The translations under genes and the position numbers were made by a program. 64,000 bases of DNA from CAYOUV01 sp963790075 (lineage in GTDB: Bacteria; Chloroflexota; Anaerolineae; Anaerolineales; Villigracilaceae). The notes under the pieces are model-generated. The model saw nothing but the letters and a program-made list of their open reading frames with translations. It was not told where the DNA came from and ran no database searches. Shown here piece by piece: positions 8,694 to 17,892 of the stretch. Numbering within the stretch: position 1 is the stretch's first letter; every line of letters begins with the position of its first letter. The DNA is taken from NCBI GenBank assembly GCA_963790075.1, contig CAWBNG010000004.1, positions 806,001 through 870,000 on the forward strand. Reading direction: 5' to 3'.

Positions 8694-10193
8694 TTATTGC
8701 ATCAAATCAGCCGTGGGCAATAGTTGCGGCGGCCTCCTGATAGCGGTTGCCTGCTCAAATGCATAAGCTAAGCGGATGAGCGTGGGTTCCTGCCAAGCAC
8801 TGGCCATAAAAGTGATCCCGATTGGCAATCCAAAGATATAGCCAGCTGGAACGGTGATACACGGATACCCTGCCACAGCGGGAGAAGATGAGCCGCCTCC
8901 CTGGTGATGGTCGCCGTTGACCAAGTCAATCAGCCAGGCCGGTCCACCGGAGGGACAAACAATTGCATCCAGCTTGCATTTCTCAAGGACGGCGTCTATC
9001 CCTTCCTCCCGAGTCAGACGACGGTTTTTTGCCAGCGCATTCAAATATCTCTTGCTGGTTAAGGAGCCTTTCTTCTGAGCCGCCAGCATGCGCTCCTGGC
9101 CGAAATAGGGCATGACGCGCTCTTTGTGCGCTTCGTTGAAGGCGATTATTTCTTGTAGAGAGTGTACCTGCCCCTCGGGGCTGGTGGTTTTAAGATAGGC
9201 ATTCAGGTCCGCTTTGAACTCGTAATGCAACACCGCCAGTTCGCTTTTGGTGAATTTCTCTTCGTTGTCGAGATTGGCGGGATCAATGAGTTCAGCTCCG
9301 GCTTGTTTCATGAGACTGAGACAACTCTCTATGATTTTAGTCACGCGCAGATCATCGCCAAAGCAATTACGGGCAACGCCGATGCGGGCTCCCTTCAGTC
9401 CACCGATCTCCAGGAAAGGGGTGTAATCTGACAGAGCTTTCCCCTGGCTGAACTGTGTTTCTGGATCGCGTGGGTCAATGCCGGTCAGCGCTCCGAGCAG
9501 AATGGCAGCCTCGGTTACTGTACGTGCCATCGGGCCGGCCGTGTCCTGGCTGTGGGCAATGGGAATTATTCCGGAGCGGCTGATCAAACCCAGAGTAGGT
9601 TTGATTCCGACAATTCCGTTTGTCTGTGCCGGACAGATGATAGAGCCGTCAGTCTCGGTGCCAATTGCTGCCGCGCACAGGTTGGCAGCCGTGGCTGCGC
9701 CTGAACCCGAGCTTGACCCGCAGGGACTCCGGTCTATTGCATAGGGATTCTTGGTCTGTCCCCCACGGCTGGACCACCCGCTGGACGAGTGAGTCGAACG
9801 GAAGTTGGCCCATTCTGAAAGGTTGGTTTTGCCCAAGATGATCGCCCCAACCTGTCGCAGGCGTTCTACCACAAAGGCATCCCGAGAGGCGATCGAACCT
9901 TCTAAGGCCAATGATCCGGCGGTTGTGGTCATACGATCGTGTGTGTCGATGTTGTCTTTAACTAGGATTGGGATACCATGTAGCGGCCCGCGCACCTGAC
10001 CTTTTTTACGTTCAACATCCATTGCCTTGGCAATTGAGAGCGCGTCCCCGTTAAGTTCGATGATTGCGTTCAAGGATGGACCATGTTTGTCTATCCGTTC
10101 GATGCGCTCCAGATACATTTGTGTAATATCGAATGCAGTCATCTCACCAGAAGACATTTTATCTTGCAGTTGGGGGATGGTCCTTTCGTCCAT
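8694..10193 (-). CDS. Amidase signature family enzyme
   Basis: A 499-residue enzyme of the amidase signature family, which hydrolyses carboxylic amides with a Ser-Ser-Lys triad. The expected residues are in place: Lys79 in PILVKDNID, Ser160 in CGSSSGSGAA and Ser184 in GTETDGSI, with the family's 24-residue spacing between the serines. ATG 10193 follows GAGGAGC at good distance. There is no signal peptide, so it is cytoplasmic. It is transcribed alone and away from the sensor kinase at 10463. GatA of the tRNA amidotransferase belongs to the same family, but no gatB or gatC lies nearby and the C-terminal half is unlike GatA, so a free amidase is the better call. The substrate is unknown. Confidence 0.9.
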   Translation of the reverse strand: MDERTIPQLQDKMSSGEMTAFDITQMYLERIERIDKHGPSLNAIIELNGDALSIAKAMDVERKKGQVRGPLHGIPILVKDNIDTHDRMTTTAGSLALEGSIASRDAFVVERLRQVGAIILGKTNLSEWANFRSTHSSSGWSSRGGQTKNPYAIDRSPCGSSSGSGAATAANLCAAAIGTETDGSIICPAQTNGIVGIKPTLGLISRSGIIPIAHSQDTAGPMARTVTEAAILLGALTGIDPRDPETQFSQGKALSDYTPFLEIGGLKGARIGVARNCFGDDLRVTKIIESCLSLMKQAGAELIDPANLDNEEKFTKSELAVLHYEFKADLNAYLKTTSPEGQVHSLQEIIAFNEAHKERVMPYFGQERMLAAQKKGSLTSKRYLNALAKNRRLTREEGIDAVLEKCKLDAIVCPSGGPAWLIDLVNGDHHQGGGSSSPAVAGYPCITVPAGYIFGLPIGITFMASAWQEPTLIRLAYAFEQATAIRRPPQLLPTADLMQ

Positions 10194-10345
10194 AAAGTGC
10201 TCCTCGTCTTGATAAGTATAGCGCGTTCTTGCAGAACACTTTATCGCTAAAAGGTTTCAATCCAAAATAGCACGCAAATTTCTCGATTCAGATATTTCCG
10301 AGATCCTCCCCACCAACCAGTAAATAGCGTTCGGTCTCTTTTCTT

Positions 10346-10378
10346 CTCCCGAGGGCCTGACCCCTCGGGAGATTTTTT
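10346..10378 (+). terminator. Strong intrinsic terminator with no gene in front of it
   Basis: A perfect 10-base stem CTCCCGAGGG/CCCTCGGGAG with a 6-base loop, followed by ATTTTTTA. It points rightward, yet no forward-strand gene ends here: the amidase is divergent and starts at 10193. It therefore ends either a short RNA made from about 10200-10345 or an attenuated leader of the kinase gene downstream. Confidence 0.8.
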
Positions 10379-10447
10379 ATTAGCGTCCCCTCTTTGGAAT
10401 GGATATAAACCCTCCTGCGGGTGCATGTTGGTTATTCAAAAATCTGT

Positions 10448-10453
10448 TACAAT
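10448..10453 (+). promoter_or_regulatory. -10 box for the propeller kinase, probably leaderless
   Basis: TACAAT lies nine bases before ATG 10463. A weak TTGGTT at 10428-10433 precedes it by only 14 bases. No Shine-Dalgarno is seen before the ATG. Confidence 0.4.
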
Positions 10454-10462
10454 TCAATAGAT

Positions 10463-13400
10463 ATGAAGGCATTAGCCCGAATTATAGGATTTCTGTTCGC
10501 AATCTTTCTGCTGACTGCCTGTGTCGGTCAGACAATTCCATCTACGCCTGGACCAAATCCACTTACACGCCCAAATGATAATGTAGATGTATATACTTCA
10601 CAAAGTCCCTACAGCCAGATTTTGCGTTTCGACCATTTGAACATCGAATCTGGTCTTTCTCAGAGCGTCGTGCACGTGATCTTGCAAGATCGTCAAGGGT
10701 TTATGTGGTTCGGTACCGAAGATGGTTTGAATCGCTATGATGGTTATCACTTCAAAGTTTTCAAGCCTGATCCCGAGGACCCCAATAGCCTGAGCGACCG
10801 CTGGATTACAGCCTTGTTCGAAGACAGCCAAGGTTATCTCTGGGTGGGTACCCGTTTGGGAGGGCTCAACCGCTATGATCCCTTAACTGGAAAATTTGCG
10901 CATTACCGCCATTCCGGCAGTGAACCAGCGAGTTTGAGCAATGACCTGGTTGGGGCAATATACGAAGATCATGATGGCAATCTTTGGGTTGGCACTGCCA
11001 GTGGTTTGGACCGCTTCGATAGGAATACGGAACGTTTCTTTCATTTTAACTATGAACCCAAGAACCCCAACAGCCTGGAAGGCAATCACGTTATTTCGAT
11101 TTTGCAGGATAGGTCCGGACGGTTGTGGATTGGCACTTATGATGGAGGTTTGAACCAATTCAACCCCCAAACCGGTCAGTTCAAGCATCTGCCTACAGCG
11201 ACAGCGGACCCCGTTTATCCTGGATTAAACCGGATTGAGATGATCCGTGAGGACATCGATGGACAGTTATGGCTGGCTACACCCACTGGACTCTATCGAT
11301 ACAATCCACAAAGTGGATATTTTCGCCGTTTCCAATATGTGGCCGATGATCCCTTCAGCTTGAACGACAACCGCGTCAACTCTGTTTATTTAGACCACTC
11401 GGACAACCTGTGGGTAGGGACCAGCCGCGGTTTAAACCTCTACGACCGCAGCAAAAATCGATTTATAACATATCGCCACGACCCGGGCATGAGTGACAGC
11501 TTAAGTAACGATGCCGTGCTCTCGATTTATGAAGATCGTGGTGGCGTCTTATGGGTGGGCACTTACGGCGGTGGTCTAAATCGTCACAACCGTGGGCAGG
11601 ATAAATTCGAGTATTATCGTAATAATCCCAACAATCTCAACAGCCTGCCTGATAACTCTGTCTACCCAATCATGGTTGACCGGGTTGGCAACATCTGGGT
11701 TGGAACTTTTGGCGGCGGTCTGACCAATTTCGATCCGAGCACAGGGCAGTATACGCATTTCGTCAACAACCTAAGCGATCCTACCAGTCTGGGTGCAAAT
11801 GAAGTATGGGCTATCTTGCAGGATCGCGGCGGGACGATTTGGGCGGGTACCAGCCAGGGACTTGACCGACTCGATTCCCTGAATGGCAAATTCATCCACT
11901 ACAGACATGACCCGGAAGAACCTGGTAGCCTGGCAGATAATGCGGTCTATGTGCTCTTCGAAGACCTGCAGAGCACCATTTGGGTGGGCACCAACGCCGG
12001 TCTGGATCGCTTCAACACGAATACCGGTCAGTTTACGCATTTTCGTCACGATCCCTCCGGACCGGAAACGATTAGTGGAAATTCCATATCGGCTATTTAC
12101 GAAGATCGTCAGGGGCGCTTGTGGGTTGGTACCGTCAGCAGTGGATTGAACCGGCTCGACCCGGACCTTGGAATTTTTACCCACTATCGCAACGATCCAG
12201 ATGACCCTGGCACTATCAGTCATGACTCGATTATGTCTATCTATCAGGATTTGAATGGCATCGTGTGGGTGGCAACCGCTGGTGGCGGACTTAATCGCTA
12301 CAATCCCGGCTCGGATTCCTTCACTCATTACAATGAGAAGAACGGACTGCCAAACGATGTTGTCTACGGAATTCTGGAAGATGGGAAAGGTTATCTCTGG
12401 TTAAGCACTAATTTTGGGCTTTCTCGATTTGATTCGCAAACCAATAGTTTCCGTAATTATGATGATAGTGATGGTTTGCAGAGCAACGAATTCAACCAGT
12501 ACGCATATGCCAAAGGCCGGGATGGGACATTGTACTTCGGGGGAATTAATGGTCTGACCGCCTTCGATCCTGCCCAAATCGTTGATAGTACTTATGAACC
12601 TCCCCTGGTGTTGACTTCCCTGACCCAAAACGGGACCCCCATCGAGCCGGACCGTCCGGTAGGGACGATCAGGGACTTTACCCTGCGTTGGCCGCAAAAT
12701 AACTTTGAGTTTGAATTTTCGGCGCTGAGTTACGCTGAGCCGACCAAGAATCAGTACGCCTACATGCTGGAAGGTTTCGATCAGGACTGGTATTACAGCG
12801 GCACTCGACGCGACGGACGTTACACGCGCCTGCCGGGTGGGACCTATACCCTGCAGCTACGCGGCTCCAATAATGATGGCGTTTGGAGTCAGGCTCCATT
12901 GGCAATCAAAGTGACCGTCATTCCGCCATTCTGGCAGACCTGGTGGTTCCGTGGGAGCATGTTTGTCCTCCTGGTTGGGGTCGTTTTCGGCGGTTACCGG
13001 TTGCGTGTGCGCAGCATTGAGACCCAAAATCTGGAACTTGAGCGCCAGGTTCGCGAACGCACCGGAGCCTTGAAACGCCGCACGGGCGAAATGGAAGCCC
13101 TTTATCACGCCGATGAGATGATGTTACGCTCGGTAACGGTCGAGCGAGTTCTGCAAACCATTGTCAACGTGGCTGTGGATATGCTCAATGCCAACAAGAG
13201 TGCTGTTCTGGTCTGGAGTGAGAAGTATCATCGCTGGATCGTGAGTTTCAGCCGCAGATTCCGTGAGCAGACGGTTTCAGCTCTGCATTTTGGGGAAGAC
13301 GAAGGATTGTTTGGTCAGGTTGCTAACAGTAGCCAGGCAATCACCATCCATGATACTTTCAGCGACAATCGTTGGCAGGAACAACGTCCAGACGTGATCG

Positions 13401-14212
13401 AAGCCTTTCGTTGGGATGGCATCCGGGCTTTTATGCTCTTACCGATCCGCGCAGAAGAAAAGATCGTGGCGCTATTCTTTGTCGGTTATGTACACCCATC
13501 AGTGATTGTAGAGGATGTCCAGCGGTTGTTCTATGCACTGGCACAACGAGCTGCGCTCTCAATTGAAAACGCCCAACTCTTTGAGCAGACCAAAGAACTG
13601 GCAGTCATGGAAGAGCGTAACCGCCTGGCTCGCGATCTACACGACAGTGCCAAGCAAAAAGCCTTTGCAGCCCTGGCACAATTGGGGACGGCAAACGGTG
13701 TGATCGCGAATGATCCCGGCAACGCTAAAAGCCATCTGGACGAGGCCGAGAATCTGGTCTATGAGGTGATCCAGGAGTTGACTTTCCTGATTCAAGAAAT
13801 GTACCCGTTGGCTCTCATGGAAAAGGGGCTGGCGACTACCTTGCGCGAATACATTTTTGAATGGGAGAATCGCAATGATATCCAGGTCAACCTGTCGATC
13901 AGGCATGAACGTCACTTACAATTAGAAAAGGCACAAGCTCTTTACCGTGTGGTGCAGGAGGCCCTTGCGAATGTATCCCGGCACAGCAAAGCCTCACGCG
14001 TGGAAGTAAGCTTGAATTATGAAAATGAGCAGGTCGAACTTTCGATTCTGGATAACGGGTGCGGCTTCGATCTGAATAATAAACCGTCTGGGATGGGATT
14101 GAGTTCGATTCGTGAGCGCATCCAGTCAATTGGCGGACAGGCGCGTATCGAAAGCACGCTGGGAGAGGGGACCTGCGTGACGGTCAGCCTCCCGGCTGAA
14201 ACCGAGTCCTAA
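10463..14212 (+). CDS. Two-component sensor kinase with 14-blade Reg_prop propeller
   Basis: A 1249-residue sensor. The N-terminus (MKALARIIGFL, then LLTAC) looks like a lipoprotein or secretion signal and fixes the start at ATG 10463. About residues 45-690 contain fourteen copies of the W-V/F/I-G-T ... G-L-x-R-x-[DN] blade motif (Reg_prop), enough for two seven-bladed propellers outside the membrane. A Y_Y_Y domain follows (about 700-830), then one transmembrane helix (WWFRGSMFVLLVGVVFGGY), a GAF domain (about 890-1045), and a NarL-family kinase: H-box ERNRLARDLHDSAKQK and ATP-lid motifs DNGCGF and GMGLSSI. The architecture matches hybrid two-component sensors that recognise carbohydrates in Bacteroidota, but the response regulator is a separate protein encoded just downstream. 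The ligand is unknown; a glycan is inferred by analogy. Confidence 0.92.
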   Translation: MKALARIIGFLFAIFLLTACVGQTIPSTPGPNPLTRPNDNVDVYTSQSPYSQILRFDHLNIESGLSQSVVHVILQDRQGFMWFGTEDGLNRYDGYHFKVFKPDPEDPNSLSDRWITALFEDSQGYLWVGTRLGGLNRYDPLTGKFAHYRHSGSEPASLSNDLVGAIYEDHDGNLWVGTASGLDRFDRNTERFFHFNYEPKNPNSLEGNHVISILQDRSGRLWIGTYDGGLNQFNPQTGQFKHLPTATADPVYPGLNRIEMIREDIDGQLWLATPTGLYRYNPQSGYFRRFQYVADDPFSLNDNRVNSVYLDHSDNLWVGTSRGLNLYDRSKNRFITYRHDPGMSDSLSNDAVLSIYEDRGGVLWVGTYGGGLNRHNRGQDKFEYYRNNPNNLNSLPDNSVYPIMVDRVGNIWVGTFGGGLTNFDPSTGQYTHFVNNLSDPTSLGANEVWAILQDRGGTIWAGTSQGLDRLDSLNGKFIHYRHDPEEPGSLADNAVYVLFEDLQSTIWVGTNAGLDRFNTNTGQFTHFRHDPSGPETISGNSISAIYEDRQGRLWVGTVSSGLNRLDPDLGIFTHYRNDPDDPGTISHDSIMSIYQDLNGIVWVATAGGGLNRYNPGSDSFTHYNEKNGLPNDVVYGILEDGKGYLWLSTNFGLSRFDSQTNSFRNYDDSDGLQSNEFNQYAYAKGRDGTLYFGGINGLTAFDPAQIVDSTYEPPLVLTSLTQNGTPIEPDRPVGTIRDFTLRWPQNNFEFEFSALSYAEPTKNQYAYMLEGFDQDWYYSGTRRDGRYTRLPGGTYTLQLRGSNNDGVWSQAPLAIKVTVIPPFWQTWWFRGSMFVLLVGVVFGGYRLRVRSIETQNLELERQVRERTGALKRRTGEMEALYHADEMMLRSVTVERVLQTIVNVAVDMLNANKSAVLVWSEKYHRWIVSFSRRFREQTVSALHFGEDEGLFGQVANSSQAITIHDTFSDNRWQEQRPDVIEAFRWDGIRAFMLLPIRAEEKIVALFFVGYVHPSVIVEDVQRLFYALAQRAALSIENAQLFEQTKELAVMEERNRLARDLHDSAKQKAFAALAQLGTANGVIANDPGNAKSHLDEAENLVYEVIQELTFLIQEMYPLALMEKGLATTLREYIFEWENRNDIQVNLSIRHERHLQLEKAQALYRVVQEALANVSRHSKASRVEVSLNYENEQVELSILDNGCGFDLNNKPSGMGLSSIRERIQSIGGQARIESTLGEGTCVTVSLPAETES

Positions 14213-14242
14213 CCGCGTTGAAAAAATTTGAGGAGTACGAAA

Positions 14243-14911
14243 ATGGTCAATTCAATTACGATAATCATTGTGGACGATCATGAAGTCGTCCGAAATGGGA
14301 TCCGCTCCTACCTGGAAACTTTGCCTGATTTTAAGGTGGTTGCGGAGGCTGCTTCTGGAGAAGAGGCCCTGGACCTGGTAGCTGAGTTGATCCCCGACGT
14401 AGTGTTGATGGACTTGATCATGCCCGGTATGGACGGGGTGGAGACAACCCGCCAGATCAAGAAAATTAGCCCGCGTACCCAAGTAGTGGTCCTGACCTCG
14501 TATCATGACGATGTGCATATCTTTCCGGCACTCAAGGCCGGGGCGATATCTTATATTCTGAAGGACATGAAAATGGAGCGGCTGGTTGATGCCCTCCACA
14601 AAGCTGTGCAGGGAGAGGTGACTTTGCACCCTCGTGTGGCGGCGCGCGTGTTGCAGAATATCCGCGGCGAAAATGCCGAAGAGCAACCATTGTTCACCGA
14701 ACTGACCGAGCGGGAGCTGGATGTGCTTAAATTGATTGCCAGTGGCATGACCAATAGCCAGATTGCGGAGGAGTTGGTGATCAGCGAGAACACTGTCAAA
14801 GGTCACGTCAGCAATATCCTCAGCAAACTCCACCTGGCGGACCGCACCCAGGCAGCGGTTTATGCTTGGGAGCGAGGGATTGTGCAGCGTACAAATCCAG
14901 GACAATCCTAA
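14243..14911 (+). CDS. NarL/LuxR-type response regulator
   Basis: A 222-residue DNA-binding response regulator and the evident partner of the propeller kinase 30 bases upstream. The receiver has DDHEVV at the N-terminal acidic pocket, the phospho-acceptor Asp in VVLMDLIMPGMDG, and the conserved Thr and Lys in LTSYHDD and YILKD. The C-terminal LuxR-type HTH is LTERELDVLKLIASG followed by SENTVKGHVSNIL. ATG 14243 is chosen because AGGAG (14231-14235) is seven bases upstream; an earlier in-frame ATG at 14228 lies upstream of that site. It is followed by a strong terminator, so the operon is these two genes. Confidence 0.93.
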   Translation: MVNSITIIIVDDHEVVRNGIRSYLETLPDFKVVAEAASGEEALDLVAELIPDVVLMDLIMPGMDGVETTRQIKKISPRTQVVVLTSYHDDVHIFPALKAGAISYILKDMKMERLVDALHKAVQGEVTLHPRVAARVLQNIRGENAEEQPLFTELTERELDVLKLIASGMTNSQIAEELVISENTVKGHVSNILSKLHLADRTQAAVYAWERGIVQRTNPGQS

Positions 14912-14916
14912 TTCCT

Positions 14917-14943
14917 AAAGACCTGCCACGAGGCAGGTCTTTA
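14917..14943. terminator. Bidirectional intrinsic terminator
   Basis: Stem AAAGACCTGCC/GGCAGGTCTTT with a 4-base loop, between the convergent response regulator and aminopeptidase genes. Confidence 0.85.
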
Positions 14944-15030
14944 TTCAAATTCATTCAGTTTCGATTGGTCGGATTTTCTATACCGAAAATATACAAACCG
15001 GAGACCTGCGCCTCGAAAGAGGAGCAGATG

Positions 15031-16284
15031 TTAAGTGTCAAACGCCCATTCACCCTGCTGCATAATCGCCTCGGTACTGCCATCTGCTTGGATACCGTCA
15101 ATGTCCATTTCGCCGGAGCCGACCATGAAGTCGACATGTGCCAGGCTGAGGTTACCACCCCGGGCCTGGAATTCGTCGTCGCTCAGGCCTTCGCCGTCAG
15201 TGAGCGTGAAACGGTAGGCGCGTCCAAGAGCCAGGTGGCAGGAGGCGTTTTCATCGATCAAAGGATCGTAGAACAGGTGTCCGCGTCGGGCGATCGGCGA
15301 ACTGTTGGGGACCAGGGCCACTTCACCCAGGCTGGCTGAGCCTTCGTCAGTTTCGATCAGTTTGCGCAGGACTTCCTCGCCCTTGCGGGCGCTGACTTTT
15401 ACCACGCGTCCCTTTTCGAAGGTCAGGCTGAAATCTTCGATTATTGCGCCGCCATAGGGTAACGGCAGGCTGGCCCGCACAGTACCATCGATTTGTTCCC
15501 GGTGTGGCAGGCTGAAGACTTCCTCCGTAGGCAGGTTGGCGGTGAAGTCCACACCGTTGCCAGCGGTCATGCGGGCGCTGATCCAGCGGTGGCCTTTGGG
15601 CAGACCGACGGTCAGGTCGGTGCCGGGGGCTTTATAGTGCAGAGCGCTATACTGCTTGGCTTGCAGGTAGCGGCTGCGGGTCAATAAGTTGCTGATATGT
15701 TCTTTCCAGGCCGCGACGGGATCAGGTTGGTCAACGCGCGTGATTTCGAAGATGGCCTGCCAGAGTTTATCCTGGGCATCGTCGCTGGTCAGATTGGGGA
15801 AGACTTTTACTGCCCAGGCAGGGCTGGGCGCAGCGATGACACACCAATTCATCCTGTTCAGCGAAATTGCCTGGCTGAGGGAATGCATCTGCTGCAGATG
15901 AGCTTTCTGAGCAACTCCGATCAATTCCGGATCCTGGTCGTTGAGCAGGTCGGGATTGTTCGAACGCAGGGTCAGGATCGCATCTGCTTTCTTGAAAAAA
16001 TCCTCGTAGGCGTTTACATGCCAGGTGGGATATTCAGTGAAGGAATCGCGCGGTGCATATAAAAATCGGTCCCGGAACATGGCTTCATCGCTCCAAAGCA
16101 CATCGACATAACTGGCACCGGCCTTGTATGCAGCAATGGCGATCTGCCGCACCAGCGGGGCGGTATGAAGCTGTGCGCCGCGGGTTGACGGGTTGCCGAT
16201 CAATAGGCGCTGGCCAGGGTGCAGATTCAAGCCGACTTTGACGGTCAGTTCAGCATATTTTGCGAGCGATTCGGAATTGTCCAT
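15031..16284 (-). CDS. M29 family metallo-aminopeptidase
   Basis: A 417-residue aminopeptidase of the M29 family (AmpS/PepS/aminopeptidase T type), a dimeric cytoplasmic two-metal exopeptidase that removes N-terminal residues from peptides. Family landmarks are present in order: the NLHPGQRLLI start, LPTEEVFSLPHRE, FEKGRVV, SLGEVALV, HLALGRAY and HVDFMVG. These carry the glutamate, histidine and aspartate metal ligands. ATG 16284 follows AGGAGG; an upstream in-frame ATG at 16332 adds 16 residues without a site. The length matches the family (about 410). The CPBP protease gene upstream on this strand is about 70 bases away and may be cotranscribed. Confidence 0.93.
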   Translation of the reverse strand: MDNSESLAKYAELTVKVGLNLHPGQRLLIGNPSTRGAQLHTAPLVRQIAIAAYKAGASYVDVLWSDEAMFRDRFLYAPRDSFTEYPTWHVNAYEDFFKKADAILTLRSNNPDLLNDQDPELIGVAQKAHLQQMHSLSQAISLNRMNWCVIAAPSPAWAVKVFPNLTSDDAQDKLWQAIFEITRVDQPDPVAAWKEHISNLLTRSRYLQAKQYSALHYKAPGTDLTVGLPKGHRWISARMTAGNGVDFTANLPTEEVFSLPHREQIDGTVRASLPLPYGGAIIEDFSLTFEKGRVVKVSARKGEEVLRKLIETDEGSASLGEVALVPNSSPIARRGHLFYDPLIDENASCHLALGRAYRFTLTDGEGLSDDEFQARGGNLSLAHVDFMVGSGEMDIDGIQADGSTEAIMQQGEWAFDT

Positions 16285-16355
16285 AGGGTGGTTTGCCTCC
16301 TGAAGATGATGACAGACGAGCAAGTATAGCACGTTGATAAGCAGTTGGAGATGAT

Positions 16356-17159
16356 CTAATCACGTTTTCTTGATAAGCGCTTCGGCCCATAGGAGACCAA
16401 CAGGATGACCGCGATTACACAATTGACAACTGTCAATCCAATCACCGAGCCATGGAAAATTGGTCCGAATGTGTTCAAGAAGATGTGGAATAGTGATACG
16501 ATCAGCAGGCTGCCCCTGGTGTTGTTATACATCCAGGTGTAGATGAACGATTCGGAAACCAGACCCAGCAGCCAAGGGATGAATGGATAGCTGCTCATCG
16601 GGTTGCCATTCCAAAAGAACAGGGGCACATGCCACAATCCCCACAGCAGGCCGACGATCAGGGTGGCGATCAGTGCGCTGTAGCGCTCTTGCAGACGAGG
16701 TAGTGCAAAGCCGCGCCAGCCGACTTCTTCCCAGGGATTGACGATTAAATTCGTCACGAAACCGCTGACCAGCGTCGACAAGATGACCTCGCCTGGAATT
16801 TGCAACGTCAGGGATTTGCCGCTGACCAGCAGGTCATAAAACTGTGACCCGAGGAAAAGCAGGATTGGCCCCAGGATCGCTGTCAAATACCATATGAAAC
16901 CGGCCCGCCACTGGATAAGCCCACCCAGCAATTTCCTTGCCCCCTGGCTGCCGCTTATTGTGCCTTCGACGATTACTGCAGCCAGAGTTGGTCCAAGTGC
17001 CGGCAGGATTAGTAGGATCTGAATAAAAGGAGTGTTGAACGGCGGGATGCCTCGCGAACCGGCTACGATCGGCCCCCAACCCAACCACGAAATTACAAAT
17101 GCCAGCACATAGAAGTAACTGATCGGATGGTCTTTGAATCTTGTCTTTGTATTTTGCAT
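16356..17159 (-). CDS. CPBP family intramembrane metalloprotease
   Basis: A 267-residue polytopic membrane protein with about eight helices. It has the CPBP/Abi (CAAX protease-like) motifs: NPWEEVGWRGF (the EExxxR motif) and LLWGLWHVPLFF (the second motif with the metal-binding His), plus the third motif FHIFLN. Bacterial members cleave membrane-embedded substrates or protect against bacteriocins; the substrate here is unknown. The start ATG has a GGAAGG-like site. It lies upstream of the M29 aminopeptidase on the same strand. Confidence 0.88.
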   Translation of the reverse strand: MQNTKTRFKDHPISYFYVLAFVISWLGWGPIVAGSRGIPPFNTPFIQILLILPALGPTLAAVIVEGTISGSQGARKLLGGLIQWRAGFIWYLTAILGPILLFLGSQFYDLLVSGKSLTLQIPGEVILSTLVSGFVTNLIVNPWEEVGWRGFALPRLQERYSALIATLIVGLLWGLWHVPLFFWNGNPMSSYPFIPWLLGLVSESFIYTWMYNNTRGSLLIVSLFHIFLNTFGPIFHGSVIGLTVVNCVIAVILLVSYGPKRLSRKRD

Positions 17160-17277
17160 AGAGAAATCAAACCTTCCGGCAAATACGTTAACAAAATTAT
17201 CACGTCATGTGGAAAATAGTAACCCTTGGTCTCGAAAATGGGATGTCACCACCCGGACAACTGTTCCTGGTAGGTTA

Positions 17278-17667
17278 TTAAGCGTTTCCTTCTTTCATGG
17301 CAGCGAAATACTCGGTCGCACTATCCTGTAATAGCACCCAGAGCGCATATGCTCCGATCATGGTGCCAACAGGTATGTTGACTAAACCAAAAATCGCTAC
17401 CACGATGGCTAGCGTGCGTGCCCAGGCTTTCCTGGCGAGTACACCACCACCCGCGATCAGGCCGGGTAGGGCAAGTAAGAGCATGAACACAGCCAGTGAG
17501 ATACCGACAATGCTCATGATTGGCGTTGCAGTTCTGTCTTGAATGGCAAAACCAATCCCGACCAGCAGAAACAGCAGGAAAACCGCGATGAGCAGGAGAA
17601 TTGCACTTTGCGCAACAAAAAGCCATCCGACGATTGGCACATGGGTTTGTATTTGATTTTTATCCAT
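17278..17667 (-). CDS. Small four-helix membrane protein, unknown function
   Basis: A 129-residue membrane protein with a short charged N-terminus (MDKNQIQTHVP) and four hydrophobic helices. GGAGGAG lies well placed before ATG 17667. The arrangement, with GGGVLARKAWAR between helices two and three, resembles DoxX- or DUF-type small membrane proteins frequent in this phylum, but I cannot name the family. It stands alone, about 120 bases from the CPBP gene. Confidence 0.65.
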   Translation of the reverse strand: MDKNQIQTHVPIVGWLFVAQSAILLLIAVFLLFLLVGIGFAIQDRTATPIMSIVGISLAVFMLLLALPGLIAGGGVLARKAWARTLAIVVAIFGLVNIPVGTMIGAYALWVLLQDSATEYFAAMKEGNA

Positions 17668-17892
17668 TTAAATCTCCTCCGGGTTAATAATCCATTCAAA
17701 TTCATGTGGATTAATGCACACACTACTTTTTAATTTACCGGTTTTGACTATAAAAAGCAACCCCTCTGGTGATGTTAGCTTGAATGTTGGATTGACCGGT
17801 TCCTGACGGGACTCTCCTCAGTGTTCTGTATGCAATTGAAAAAGCTGTTATATACTAATAAAAGGCATTTATCCTCGTCCAAGGAGCATTAC

